The notes: generated from the sequence alone by a model not told the origin. 50,340 nt of DNA from Mogibacterium kristiansenii (GCF_009695905.1 NZ_VUNA01000015.1:1-50340), one strand, 5' to 3'. Shown: positions 19,197-27,926, counted from the stretch's first letter. Program-made: numbers and translations.

Positions 19197-19229
19197 CTAT
19201 ATTACCTATCTATGATATATTTTTGCTCT

Positions 19230-20052
19230 TTACTCAAAACAAGCTCTTATTACTTCTATAATTTTATCCTGCAGTTCTTCAGCCATCTTGTTATCAGACG
19301 GTAAACATACACCTCTCTGGAAAATATCTGCTCCAACATCTTTAATTCCCCCTGCACTATAGGCATTTGTTTTTGCTCTGCCGGAACCATTCACTGTTAT
19401 AAACTCATGCATTCGATACATTGGCTGCATATGCATTGGTTTCCAAATCGGTCTGCCTTCGGCATTTATGCTACTAATTGCATCTAAAATTTCTGTCGGA
19501 CAGCTTTTTCCTGATTCTGAAATATACAATGCCTCTGCTTCACTTCTAACCTGTCTGCACATTGCCCCTTCATCAATTAATAATGCACTCAACCAATAAT
19601 TAGGACTTGCCTTTGTCTCATCAAATGGATTCATCTTAATTGGAAGTTCTTTCAAGCCTTTTTTATATCTTTCATAAATTGCTTTTTTCTTTGCAATATG
19701 CTCTGTCAAATGATTGTACTGATCTCGGATTACACCTGCAATCACATTACTCATACGATAGTTGTAGCCAACCTCTTCATTCTGATACCAAGCTGCCGCC
19801 TTTCTTGCTTGTGTAGACCATTTACGAACCGGATTCGCATCTTCCAGTGAATTTGTTAATAAGCATCCACCAGCTGATCCAGTTATAATTTTATTTCCAT
19901 TATAAGAGACCGCTGCGTAATCACCATACGAACCACACTGTTTTCCCTCCCAACTTGCTCCCATGGCCTATGCAGCATCTTCAACTAATAAAGCACCATG
20001 TTTTTCACAGATTTCTTTAATATGTCTTATATTTCCAGGAAAACCATATAAT
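19230..20052 (-). pseudogene. PglE-like aminotransferase, 5'-truncated, one nonsense codon
   Basis: The C-terminal two thirds of a DegT/DnrJ/EryC1 PLP aminotransferase. The Lys motif YNGNKIITGSAGG is present, and the rest is closely similar to the intact gene at 21297-22556. Upstream the reading frame is still recognisable (YGFPGNIRHIKEICEKHGA, VEDAA) but a TAG interrupts it where the intact paralogue has Glu, at about 19968-19970. The 5' third is gone, and the gene stops at the IS30 fragment near 20053. ATG 19964 could start a 244-aa product lacking part of the PLP domain. Confidence 0.88.
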
Positions 20053-20195
20053 CGCCGATGGTAATATCAAGTTGAACATGTAAATTGAAAAGTCCATCAA
20101 GCTTTTCTTTGGTAGAATGTATGTGACCAAACAACATTTACAAGGAGAAGACCTTATGGACCACTTACATTCTATTACAACTGAACACAAAAAGG
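20053..20195 (+). mobile_element. IS30 end fragment (same element as 8381-9430)
   Basis: About 143 bases match the transposase-start end of the IS at 8381-9430, in opposite orientation, with only a few differences. They include the CAAGTTGAACAT end at 20068-20079, the leader and the first 14 or so codons of the transposase. The match stops at about 20195, where a PglF-like gene resumes abruptly. It lies exactly between two truncated genes, so it marks a deletion or recombination joint. Confidence 0.88.
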
Positions 20196-20870
20196 CCAAA
20201 CCGGGATTTCGTGAATTTCACGTCCCACCTTTTCCTTACTAATGTCTATAAAGCATCTTGGAATATATGCTGCCTCCTCATTATTGAGAAGTTCCTCTGC
20301 CAGACTTACACCAACACGTCCCGCTCCAATAATTGCAACCTTTATTTTTTGGACTTCTTTTCCGTTGCCGGCTTCTATGCCGGCAAATATATGCAGCAAT
20401 ACAGAAAGGATTTTTCCTTTTATTGTTTCCGTATTTCCACATTTATATGCATAGCGATACATCATACGAAGTGTTAACGCACCCAATAGATTAAGGCTAA
20501 CAAGTGAAAGCATTCTCGCAAACGTAATTTTTTGAACCGGAAGTAATAATTCCAGACATAAATAGATTATAAAAGCAACAGAGTCGGTAAAAAGCAAAAG
20601 GATATAACATTGTATCCCTCCATATCTCCATACCTGCTCATATATTTTGCCAACAAGACGTGCTGAAAAAATACACAGCACAGAAAGGCATACTTGTTGA
20701 AGTATGCCTTTAGTTGATAGTTTATCCATTCCTTCATACAACACTAGCATTGTTCCTGCTACTATCGCATATATAATCAAATCATACATGACTAGCATCC
20801 ACCTGATATTCAATGGATTGCTTTGTCCCATACGATTCTTATCCATATTACCTGCGTTCGCCCTATTCAT
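20196..20870 (-). pseudogene. PglF/CapD-like membrane 4,6-dehydratase, N-terminal part only
   Basis: Encodes the N-terminal four-helix membrane region of a PglF/WbpM-type UDP-GlcNAc 4,6-dehydratase, then the first part of its nucleotide-binding region (KVAIIGAGRVGVSLAEELL, residues ~175-195). After HEIPV the frame runs into the IS30 fragment and stops at 20175. The catalytic SDR domain (about 350 residues) is missing. PglF makes the 4-keto sugar used by PglE, so this break cuts the pathway unless another copy exists elsewhere. Confidence 0.85.
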
Positions 20871-20893
20871 TGTTTATCCCCCATACATGAAAA

Positions 20894-21325
20894 TTACGCA
20901 CACTCTTTCCAACACTTTTCTGCAACCTGATACAAGCAAACTCCAATAAATGCCCCGAAGGTGTTGCTGATTACATCGTCCAGCTCGCATTCTCCCAGCA
21001 GGGTAAGCAGCTGCATGAGTTCAATCGACACCGACGTGAACATGCCGGCAGCGCAAACGTGGCAAATGCTTTTTTTACCGGGATAAAGGAACCCGAACGG
21101 GATGAAGAACAGGATGTTCTCCAGAAACAGCAGGGTCAGCAGTTTTCCGGATTCTTCCCCCGCCAGCATGCTCCGGATTTCCCAGAAGAGCTCCGGCCGG
21201 AATACCCGATGGGGGTACGGCGTGCGGTTGAACAAGGTCATCCACAACATGAACCCAACGTACATCAGGAATAGGACGAATTGGATTCTTTTTCGTTTAT
21301 TCAAAACACGCTCTAATAACTTCAA
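20894..21325 (-). CDS. VanZ-family membrane protein
   Basis: 143-aa VanZ-like protein with four predicted membrane segments. Typical motifs are MLWMTLFNRTPYPHR, ENILFFIPFGFLYPG and SIELMQLLTLLGECELDDVISNTFGAFIG. The cellular role of this family is poorly defined. The gene is clearly GC-richer than the capsule genes and marks the start of the backbone-type sequence. It overlaps the aminotransferase stop by 29 bases. Confidence 0.88.
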   Translation of the reverse strand: MKLLERVLNKRKRIQFVLFLMYVGFMLWMTLFNRTPYPHRVFRPELFWEIRSMLAGEESGKLLTLLFLENILFFIPFGFLYPGKKSICHVCAAGMFTSVSIELMQLLTLLGECELDDVISNTFGAFIGVCLYQVAEKCWKECA

Positions 21326-22556
21326 TGATACGGTCCTGCTGTTCCGGGGTCATTTTGTTGTCCGACGGCAGGCACATGCCACGGGCGAAGATATCGGCGC
21401 CCACGTCTTTGGCCTCGCCGGCAATGTAGGCGTTCGTCTTTGCCCGGCCGGTGCCGTCCACGGTGATGAATTCGTGCATCCGGTACATCGGCTGCATGTG
21501 CATCGGCTTCCAGATCGGACGGCCTTCCGCGTTCAGGCCGGCAATGGCCTCCAGGATTTCCGTCGGGCAGCTTTTGCCCGCCTCCCCGATGTAAAGGGCA
21601 TCCGTCTCACCCCGAACCTGCTTGCACATGGCATCCTCGTCGATAATCAACGCGCTGAGCCAGTAATTCGGAACGGACTTCTCATCGAATGGAATCATTT
21701 TCACCGGAAGGTCCTTCAGGCCCTCCGCGTAGCGGTCGTAAATGGCTTTTTTCCGGGCAATGTGCTCCTCCAGATGCGGGTACTGGCCGCGAATGACGCC
21801 GGCAATGACATTGCTCATGCGGTAGTTGTATCCCACCTCTTCGTGCTGGTACCACGCCGCTGCCTCCCGGGCCTGGGTGGACCATTTGCGGGCTTTATTG
21901 GCATCCTCCAAGGAATTGGTCAGCAGGCATCCGCCGGCAGAACCGGTGATGATTTTATTTCCATTGTAGGAAATCGCCGAATAGTCCCCAAAACTTCCGC
22001 ACTGCCGGCCTTCATAGGTGGCACCCATGGCTTCCGCTGCGTCCTCAATCAGCAGTGCCCCGTGCTTCTCGCAGATTTCCTTAATCTCCCGAATTCCGCC
22101 CGGGAATCCGTACAGCTCCGCGCACACCACCAGTTTGACTTCCGGATACATCTCAAAGGCCTTCTCCAAAGCTGCCGGGTCCATGTTCCAGGTTTCCGGA
22201 TTCGTGTCGATAAAAACAGGAATTCCTCCTTCATACAGTACCGGGTTCAAGGTGGCGTCGAAGGTCATATCGGAACAGAACACCCGCTTGCCTTCCACGG
22301 CGCCGTGGCCCACTGCCGGACGGCCGTACAGCTTCTCCCCAGCCAGTTTCACGCACAGGTGCAGCGCAGCCGTGCAGGCCGAGAGGGCGACCGCATATTT
22401 TACGCCGGCCTTCTCCGCGGCAATCCGTTCCACCTCGTTAATATTCGCGCCCACGGTACTCATCCAATTGGTATCGTAGGCTTCCTTCATATATTTCATT
22501 TCTTCGCCGTGCATGGTAGGCGAAGCCAGCCATACCTTCTTCTCAAACGGCTTCAT
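21297..22556 (-). CDS. DegT/DnrJ/EryC1 (PglE-like) nucleotide-sugar aminotransferase
   Basis: Intact 419-aa PLP aminotransferase that moves an amino group from glutamate to a UDP-4-keto-6-deoxy sugar. Visible features are ALSACTAALHLCVKLAG, LIEDAAEAMGATYEGRQCG, and the cofactor Lys in YNGNKIITGSAGG, then VGYNYRMSNVIAGVIRGQ. The start at 22556 follows GAGGAG by 6 nt; an ATG at 22574 is in frame but lacks a good site. It is GC-rich while its near-duplicate at 19230-20052 is AT-rich, so the two are diverged alleles or horizontally acquired paralogues rather than a recent tandem duplication. Confidence 0.9.
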   Translation of the reverse strand: MKPFEKKVWLASPTMHGEEMKYMKEAYDTNWMSTVGANINEVERIAAEKAGVKYAVALSACTAALHLCVKLAGEKLYGRPAVGHGAVEGKRVFCSDMTFDATLNPVLYEGGIPVFIDTNPETWNMDPAALEKAFEMYPEVKLVVCAELYGFPGGIREIKEICEKHGALLIEDAAEAMGATYEGRQCGSFGDYSAISYNGNKIITGSAGGCLLTNSLEDANKARKWSTQAREAAAWYQHEEVGYNYRMSNVIAGVIRGQYPHLEEHIARKKAIYDRYAEGLKDLPVKMIPFDEKSVPNYWLSALIIDEDAMCKQVRGETDALYIGEAGKSCPTEILEAIAGLNAEGRPIWKPMHMQPMYRMHEFITVDGTGRAKTNAYIAGEAKDVGADIFARGMCLPSDNKMTPEQQDRIIEVIRACFE

Positions 22557-22586
22557 ATCGGCTCCTCTAAACATCGCTTTTTCTCC

Positions 22587-23600
22587 TTATCTGTACCCAT
22601 CCGGGTTGTTTTTCTGCCAGTTCCAGGTATCCCGGCACATATCGGTCAGGTTTTTCTCCGCCTTCCAGCCCAGGATTCGCTCCGCTTTGGCAGCGTCCGC
22701 CCAACACTCCGCAAGATCCCCCGGACGTCTCGGGCCGAACTCGTATGGTATTTTTAGGGCATTGGCGTCCTGAAATGCTTTTACGATTTCAAGAACGCTG
22801 TAGGGCGTGCCCGTGCCCATGTTGAACACCTCCGTGCCGGTAGTCTTCATCGCATACTCCACGGCTTTCACGTGGCCTTTGGCCAGATCCGTCACGTGGA
22901 TGAAATCCCGCCGGCAGGTGCCGTCCGGCGTGTCGTAGTCCTTGCCGAAAATCGTCAGCTTCTCCCGCTTGCCCACGGCCACCTGGGACACGTACGGCAT
23001 CAGGTTGTTGGGAATCCCCTGGGGGTCCTCGCCGATCAGACCGGAAGCGTCCGCGCCAATCGGGTTAAAATATCTCAGAAGAACCACCGACATCTCCTTG
23101 TCGGCATGCGCCGCATCTTCCAAAATCTGCTCCATCATGTTCTTCGTCCAACCGTACGGGTTAGTGCATTTTCCGCGGCCCATGTCCTCCGTATACGGCA
23201 CCGGCGCCTCTTCCCCATAAATGGTGGCGGAGGAACTGAATACCATCCGGCGGCAGCCCGTCTCCTGCATCACTTCCAGCAGCGTCAGGGTGGTATCGAT
23301 GTTGTTTCGGTAATACTTGACCGGCTTCTCCACGGATTCTCCCACCGCCTTCAGCCCGGCAAAATGGATCACCACGTCGATGGAGTTTTCCGTAAAAACA
23401 GTTTTCAATGTGTCCGGGTTTTTCACGTCCGTCCGATACATCTTCGGCCGCACGCCCGTAATTTGCTCGATTCGCCGGAGGACTTCCGGGCTGCTGTTAT
23501 CAAAATTGTCGGCGATGACTACGTCATAGCCTGCTCGAATCAGTTCTACTGCGGTGTGGGACCCGATGTATCCGGCGCCCCCTGCCAATAAAATGCTCAT
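22587..23600 (-). CDS. galE: UDP-glucose/UDP-GlcNAc 4-epimerase
   Basis: 337-aa GalE, an extended SDR. GGAGYIGSHT lies at residues 7-16, the catalytic Ser/Tyr/Lys are in VFSSSATIYG and YGWTKNMMEQ, and RRDFIHVTDLAKGH and the EFGPRRPGDLAECWAD end are typical. Interconverts UDP-glucose and UDP-galactose, or the N-acetyl forms, giving precursors for the glycan. Usual GalE length, with no sign of damage. Confidence 0.93.
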   Translation of the reverse strand: MSILLAGGAGYIGSHTAVELIRAGYDVVIADNFDNSSPEVLRRIEQITGVRPKMYRTDVKNPDTLKTVFTENSIDVVIHFAGLKAVGESVEKPVKYYRNNIDTTLTLLEVMQETGCRRMVFSSSATIYGEEAPVPYTEDMGRGKCTNPYGWTKNMMEQILEDAAHADKEMSVVLLRYFNPIGADASGLIGEDPQGIPNNLMPYVSQVAVGKREKLTIFGKDYDTPDGTCRRDFIHVTDLAKGHVKAVEYAMKTTGTEVFNMGTGTPYSVLEIVKAFQDANALKIPYEFGPRRPGDLAECWADAAKAERILGWKAEKNLTDMCRDTWNWQKNNPDGYR

Positions 23601-23633
23601 TTTGTACCTTCTTTCTATACAGCGGCTTCGCCG

Positions 23634-23792
23634 TTATTCGTCGGCTTCGCCGGGTTGTTTGGCCGCCGCCTCCTCCAAAGTCTTCCCGTAGAACGACCCG
23701 TACACAATCCGGCCCTCTTCCGTGCGCCCCTTCATATATCGAGCCTCATAAAGCCCGTCTTTTCTCTTTCTGACATTCAATCCTGTCCGCAT
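23634..23792 (-). CDS. 52-aa orphan integrase-type N-terminal DNA-binding domain
   Basis: Short ORF starting MRTGLNVRKRKDGLYEAR and continuing GRIVYGSFYGKTLEEA. This is the arm-type (AP2-like) DNA-binding domain found at the N-terminus of Tn916-like and phage tyrosine recombinases; the SAM-like and catalytic domains are absent. It is the first ORF after the promoter at 23835-23863 and lies 33 bases before galE. It may be a leftover of an integrase once beside the capsule locus, or a retained small DNA-binding protein. No strong ribosome binding site precedes it. Confidence 0.6.
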   Translation of the reverse strand: MRTGLNVRKRKDGLYEARYMKGRTEEGRIVYGSFYGKTLEEAAAKQPGEADE

Positions 23793-23834
23793 TTTTCTCT
23801 CTTAACACTCTAATTCCGCAATACGCTACGTTTC

Positions 23835-23869
23835 ATTTTACTCTTTATAATGGTACAAAACAAGGTACC
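23835..23869 (-). promoter_or_regulatory. sigma-A-type promoter with overlapping dyad, start of capsule operon
   Basis: Minus strand: -35 TTGTTT (23863-23858), 17-bp spacer, -10 TAAAAT (23840-23835). The -35 lies inside an inverted repeat GGTAC-N8-GTACC (23852-23869), which could be an operator. The next ORF starts at 23792. Confidence 0.5.
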
Positions 23870-23898
23870 GTTCCTTTAATTTTATGTTTTTTCTATGT

Positions 23899-23933
23899 TT
23901 TTACCACTTTTAATCAGCTTTAGAGTGGTAAAA
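23899..23933. promoter_or_regulatory. 10-bp perfect dyad upstream of the promoter
   Basis: TTTTACCACT at 23899-23908 and its exact complement at 23924-23933, loop of 15. It lies 30 bases upstream of the -35 box and could bind a regulator. The loop contains no T-run, so it is a weak terminator candidate. Confidence 0.4.
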
Positions 23934-23992
23934 GTATTTTGAATTAAACCTCAGGTTTTCCGATTGAATTGTAAGTTTAAATTTCACCTTCG

Positions 23993-24216
23993 GGCAGCGC
24001 TTCCCCGGGGCGCTGCCGAACTTGGTGGGCGCTGCCGAGCCGGTTGGGCTCCGCTAACGGACGGGACGCGTTTTACTGTTTTGCGCGTCCCACGGGTTCG
24101 CGCTCGAAAACCGAGTTCTTTGGCTTTGCGGGCAGGCGTGCGCGAACCGCGCCGGCCGGCGGGCTGCGTTCAGATGAAAAGAGATGCATGGAAGGCCCCG
24201 GGGTCCGTGCATCTCT
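23993..24216. other. run of four GC-rich stem-loops, no gene
   Basis: Four successive inverted repeats: GGCAGCGC 23993-24000 with 24010-24017; GGGACGCG 24063-24070 with 24084-24091; GTTCGCGC 24096-24103 with 24140-24147; a 12-bp stem 24180-24191 with 24205-24216 (one G-U pair). The plus-strand open frames here have no recognisable domain. With the palindromes and terminator that follow, at least eight hairpins occupy 740 bases, suggesting structured RNA or a mobile-element remnant. Confidence 0.5.
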
Positions 24217-24242
24217 TCCCACTATTATATTTCCAAAAGGAA

Positions 24243-24288
24243 AGAATTGACGACGAACTCACACTCTCGCCTCGTCGTCGTCAATTCT
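24243..24288. repeat. palindromic repeat, copy 1 of 3 (AATTGACGAC family)
   Basis: Perfect 14-bp arms 24243-24256 and 24275-24288, loop 18. The core AATTGACGAC...GTCGTCAATT is shared with the next two copies. Confidence 0.75.
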
Positions 24289-24338
24289 AATCATCCCTCC
24301 CTGCCACCTGCTCTAATCCGCATTCTGTGCCACCAAAA

Positions 24339-24379
24339 ATTGACGACAGACCTTCGGTTTCCGGCGGTCTGTCGTCAAT
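24339..24379. repeat. palindromic repeat, copy 2 of 3
   Basis: Perfect 14-bp arms 24339-24352 and 24366-24379, loop 13. Shares ATTGACGAC with copies 1 and 3 and is preceded by GCTCTAATCC at about 24310, as is copy 3. Confidence 0.75.
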
Positions 24380-24523
24380 CTAATGTTTTCTTTGCGGAAA
24401 ATGCTCCAGTCAAAATTGAAGTCAGGAACAAAATCACTTATTTCCACTCGGTTTTCCTGCTTCCTAGACCTCATCTCGCCCTCTCCCTCGGGCATTTGGC
24501 TCTAATCCACCCGGCGGCCGCGT

Positions 24524-24572
24524 GGAAATTGACGACGCAACCTCGGGGCAGAGGGTTTCGTCGTCAATTTCC
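24524..24572. repeat. palindromic repeat, copy 3 of 3
   Basis: Perfect 14-bp arms 24524-24537 and 24559-24572, loop 21 with partial inner pairing (AACC/GGTT). Same AATTGACGAC core; GCTCTAATCC again lies upstream. Confidence 0.75.
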
Positions 24573-24679
24573 GCCACTTTTGCGTGACCGGTCCAAATTA
24601 GAAGTGTTTCATGAATACTTGTACGGTGGTTCGCAGCAACGATTCCGCTCCAACGGCTATCCATAAAGAGTAAAAAATA

Positions 24680-24727
24680 GCAGACCCCCGGTATGGCTGA
24701 CAATCGTCAGCCATACCGGGGGTCTGC
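24680..24727 (-). terminator. strong intrinsic terminator of the XRE gene
   Basis: Perfect 22-bp stem (24680-24701 with 24706-24727), AATC loop. On the minus strand it is followed by TATTTTTTA. It lies 19 bases after the stop of the regulator gene. Confidence 0.88.
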
Positions 24728-24745
24728 GTCTTTGGTTCTTCTAAA

Positions 24746-25030
24746 CTATTTGCACGTTGTTACTTTTCTATCTTCTTCATCCAAACCTTCGTCGGAATCA
24801 TTCAGAACAAATAAATCTTCCACAGGAATATCGAAGATCCATGCCAGAATAACCGCACTGTCAATGGATGGAAGGTTGTCCCCTCGTTCCCATTTGTAAA
24901 CGGATTGGGGCGACGCCAGTCCGATAATTCTCTGGATATCGGTTACCTGATATCCATTCTCCACACGCAACCGGCGAATTCTTTTCCCTGTTTCAATCCT
25001 GTTAATTACTTGTGTTTCTTTCATCTTCAA
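24746..25030 (-). CDS. XRE-family helix-turn-helix regulator
   Basis: 94-aa protein with a Cro/CI-type HTH at about residues 14-68 (GKRIRRLRVENGYQVTDIQ, GLASPQSVYKWERGDNLPS, with FDIPVEDLFVL closing the domain) and a short acidic tail. No sensor domain. It is monocistronic, with its own terminator. The palindromes at 24243-24572 lie just downstream and could be its targets, but nothing in the sequence proves this. Confidence 0.85.
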   Translation of the reverse strand: MKMKETQVINRIETGKRIRRLRVENGYQVTDIQRIIGLASPQSVYKWERGDNLPSIDSAVILAWIFDIPVEDLFVLNDSDEGLDEEDRKVTTCK

Positions 25031-25227
25031 AATCCTACTCGTTTATCATTTTCCCAAAACTCCCGGCGCCACTTAGCGGCGAAAACTTTATCTTGTTTTA
25101 TAAATAAAGAATAGCTACAATAATTATGCACTTCCAACTTAAGTTGAATCAATGAAGACATAGTTTAATACCCTTAATTCTTGGTATACTTTAGTTTAAA
25201 ACCCGTACAAAAGGCATACAAAGCAAT

Positions 25228-25252
25228 CGACCGAGCCTTTTGGGCTCGGTCG
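25228..25252. terminator. hairpin, probable terminator
   Basis: CGACCGAGCC at 25228-25237 pairs with 25243-25252. On the plus strand GTAATTTTTT follows; on the minus strand it lies about 70 bases beyond the LRR gene stop. The span 25031-25322 holds no gene I can recognise. A short plus-strand RNA ending here is possible (TATACT near 25184). Confidence 0.55.
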
Positions 25253-25322
25253 GTAATTTTTTGACAGATTATATAAAGACAAGTCTCTGTCTCGGTTTTG
25301 CTTGCACTTTTGACTTTTTTCG

Positions 25323-26453
25323 TTACTTTGTTTTAACAATCTTAAGATTGTTTTCATCCCAAATACCAATTTTCTTGCCTTTTACATTTTTATAGGTTCT
25401 AAGGCAAACATAGTATTTAGTCTTCCTCTTCAGCTTTTTGATCTTCACAGAAGTCTTCTTATTATTCTTTACCGTAATTACTTTCGGCTTTTTCATCTTT
25501 GCAGACTGATACAGAACCTGATAGCCACTGGTCTGAGAGCGCTGCTTTTTCCACTTAACGGTAAGGGTTTTCTTTCCTCTGCTGATTTTCGTAATTTTTG
25601 TTTTTTTCGGCGCAACTTTCATTGCAAGCTTCTTTGTTCCTGAATACTTTCCTTTCAGAGTTACCGTATAATAGTATACCCCGATTTTTTTTCTTCCTGC
25701 CGGAGCTTTAACGGTATAATCCTTTCCTTTTTCAAGATCGTACAGCCAGGCGTCTTGATTGTCGACAGCATACACCAAAATATGTCCGTTTCTTGCCTTT
25801 CCATTGTAATAAAAGCCATTTTCACCTTTATAAGCTCCAGTACAACAAGCATCCGCACGATAAACTTTAGCCTCTTTCGATGCGCCACAATTCTTACAAG
25901 TGTTAACAACTTTTCCGGACTTCTTAAAGGTTGCTTTAGCTATTATCTGAGTGGATGTTCCCGATGCTAACGGGAAATCATGGGATAATGCCCATTTCTC
26001 TGCATAGGATCCACATTTGCAATCCAGAATCGTTCTATGCATGCCGGTAATATCCAACGCTTCAACGCTCTGCGGAATAACAATCCGTTTCATATAGAAA
26101 CAATCCAGGCTGACATCTTTAACCCCTTCTGGAATGACAAGTGTCCGAATTTTTGCGAAACACTTATCATATTTATCGTCATTTTCATAAAGGGATATCG
26201 ATGTTACTTTCTTGCCCTTAATTGTATCCGGAATTACAACCGTGGATGCAGTGCCTTTATATCCTGTTATTTCATAGGTTTCAGTATCGTTTACTTCATC
26301 GTATTCACCTTCTTCATACATGAAATACTTCGCATCGGTTGCGGTTGGTTTTGTCTCTCCCGTAGAACCATCATCGGCGAAGGCCATCATTGGAAACATT
26401 GAAATGCCCACGCAGACGGATAAAAGTAATGCCATTAATCGTCTCTTCTTCAT
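25323..26453 (-). CDS. secreted BspA-type leucine-rich-repeat protein
   Basis: Start placed at the ATG beginning MKKRRLMALLLSV (a 16-codon upstream extension is unlikely). This gives a 376-aa protein with a signal peptide ending near MMAFA|DDG. The middle carries LRR_5/BspA-like strands (STVVIPDTIKGKKVTSI, IRTLVIPEGVKDV, RIVIPQSVEALDI) and a CKNCG/CC cluster. The Lys-rich C-terminus resembles a fibronectin type III fold (ITKISRGKKTLTVKWKKQ, GYQVLYQ, TKYYVCLRTYK). There is no anchoring motif, so it is probably secreted, perhaps held to the surface by its very basic C-terminus. Confidence 0.8.
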   Translation of the reverse strand: MKKRRLMALLLSVCVGISMFPMMAFADDGSTGETKPTATDAKYFMYEEGEYDEVNDTETYEITGYKGTASTVVIPDTIKGKKVTSISLYENDDKYDKCFAKIRTLVIPEGVKDVSLDCFYMKRIVIPQSVEALDITGMHRTILDCKCGSYAEKWALSHDFPLASGTSTQIIAKATFKKSGKVVNTCKNCGASKEAKVYRADACCTGAYKGENGFYYNGKARNGHILVYAVDNQDAWLYDLEKGKDYTVKAPAGRKKIGVYYYTVTLKGKYSGTKKLAMKVAPKKTKITKISRGKKTLTVKWKKQRSQTSGYQVLYQSAKMKKPKVITVKNNKKTSVKIKKLKRKTKYYVCLRTYKNVKGKKIGIWDENNLKIVKTK

Positions 26454-26613
26454 AACTTTTTCCTTTCCTTTCTCAAGAGATTTTTTTCCTATTACAAGCA
26501 TACTCCTGTGTTATTAGACAATTCAATGGCTAATAAGTTCAACAACCACTAGTCGATTATCCTTCCGCAAGGCTCGGTCTCCCCGGATGTGTCTGCCCTA
26601 CGCCGTTTTATTT

Positions 26614-27926
26614 TTATCCGAAGCACTTGCCGTAGGAACGATACAGGTGGACGGCGACGAAAATCGTCACGGCTTCCGCCAGCGGCATGGTGATCCAGAC
26701 CCCCGACACACCCAGGAGTTTTGGGAGGATTAGGATGAAGACCACCACCAGGATGAGGGACCGCAGCGAGGAAATCAGTGCCGAGAGGAAGCCGTTGCCC
26801 AGGGCCGTGAAGTAGCCGGAGAGGAACACGTTCAGGCCGATGAACAGGAATACCGGGCTGAAGAGCTTGAGGCCGTCCCAGGTCAGGGTGAACACGCTGC
26901 CGCCGTCCACGAACAGGCCGATGATGCGCGGCCCGCAGAGAAGGGAAATGGCCAGAATCAGCACGGAGCTGACGGCGATGGTGATGAAACTGTAGCGGAT
27001 GGTCTCCCGGATTTTGGCGTGATTTCCGGCGCCCGCGTTGTAGCTCACCATTGGGGCGGTAGCCACGGTGATTCCCATATAAATAGAGATAAAGAAGTAG
27101 TAGATGTACATGATAATCGTCACCGCCGCGATTCCGTCTTCCCCGAAATACTGCATGATGATCAGGTTGAACAGGAACGTGGTAATTCCCGTGGACATTT
27201 CCGTGAGCATCTCACTGCTGCCGTTGGTGCAGGATTTTAGGAGAATTCTCCAATCCGGCTTCGGGCGGCAGAACTTGATATGGCTGAATTTCAGGAAATA
27301 TCCCAGACCGATCAGCATGCTCACCGTGATGGACAGGAAGGTTCCCCAGGCTGCGCCCAAAGTTCCCATGCTCAGCCGTCCCACGAAAATGTAGTCCAGG
27401 ACTACATTCAGGACCAGTCCGACGAGGGACATCACCATCCCGATGTTGGCTTTGCCGTCGGTGCGCACCAGGTACTCGAAGAACAGCTTGAAGGACATCG
27501 GCACCGTGCCCAGGAAAATCACGAAGGCGTACGGCACCACGTGCTCCATCAGCCGCGGGCTGCTTCCCAGAAAAACACAGATCGGTTCCAGGAACAGGAT
27601 ACCCGCCGCGGTAAATGCAATAGAGAATATTAGGAGCGAAGCGGCAATAAAAGCAAAAATTTCACCGGCCTCCCGTTCTCGTTTCTGCCCCAGCCGCTCT
27701 CCGATAATCGCCCCGGATCCCGTGGCCAGCATCACCGCGATTCCGAAGATGACGCAGGTCACCGGAATCACGATGTTGATTCCCGCCAGCGCATCCGAAC
27801 CGGCATATTTCGATACGAAAAATCCGTCAATGGTCGTGTAGAACGACAGGAAATCATGGTCAAAACGGATGGTATCAAATATTTTATAAAATGCAGATAT
27901 GTCATTTTTGTTTCAAAACACTTCAT
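26614..27926 (-). pseudogene. MATE-family efflux transporter with one early frameshift
   Basis: From ATG 27926 (AGGAGG upstream) the frame reads MKCFETKMTYLHFIKYLIP and SVLTMIS, then leaves the family. One base further on the MATE sequence resumes (LSFYTTIDGFFVSKYAGSD, ALAGINIVIPVT) and stays open to 26614. A missing T in the ATTTCC stretch (plus about 27849-27853) accounts for it. Repaired, it would be a normal 437-aa, 12-helix MATE exporter. As it stands only a 385-aa N-truncated product from 27771 is possible. The divergent MerR regulator and its promoter are intact, so the loss may be recent or a sequencing error. Confidence 0.82.

Noticed and set aside
21102-22757. 551-aa plus-strand ORF
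   Set aside because: Antisense shadow of the GC-rich aminotransferase and VanZ genes; low-complexity Arg/His-rich product.
24243-24572. Integron attC sites
   Set aside because: The palindromes lack the GTTRRRY/RYYYAAC core sites and no integron integrase is nearby.
23964-24666. Plus-strand ORFs of 68-160 aa in the hairpin tract
   Set aside because: No ribosome site or domain, and palindromes run through them; composition explains the open frames.
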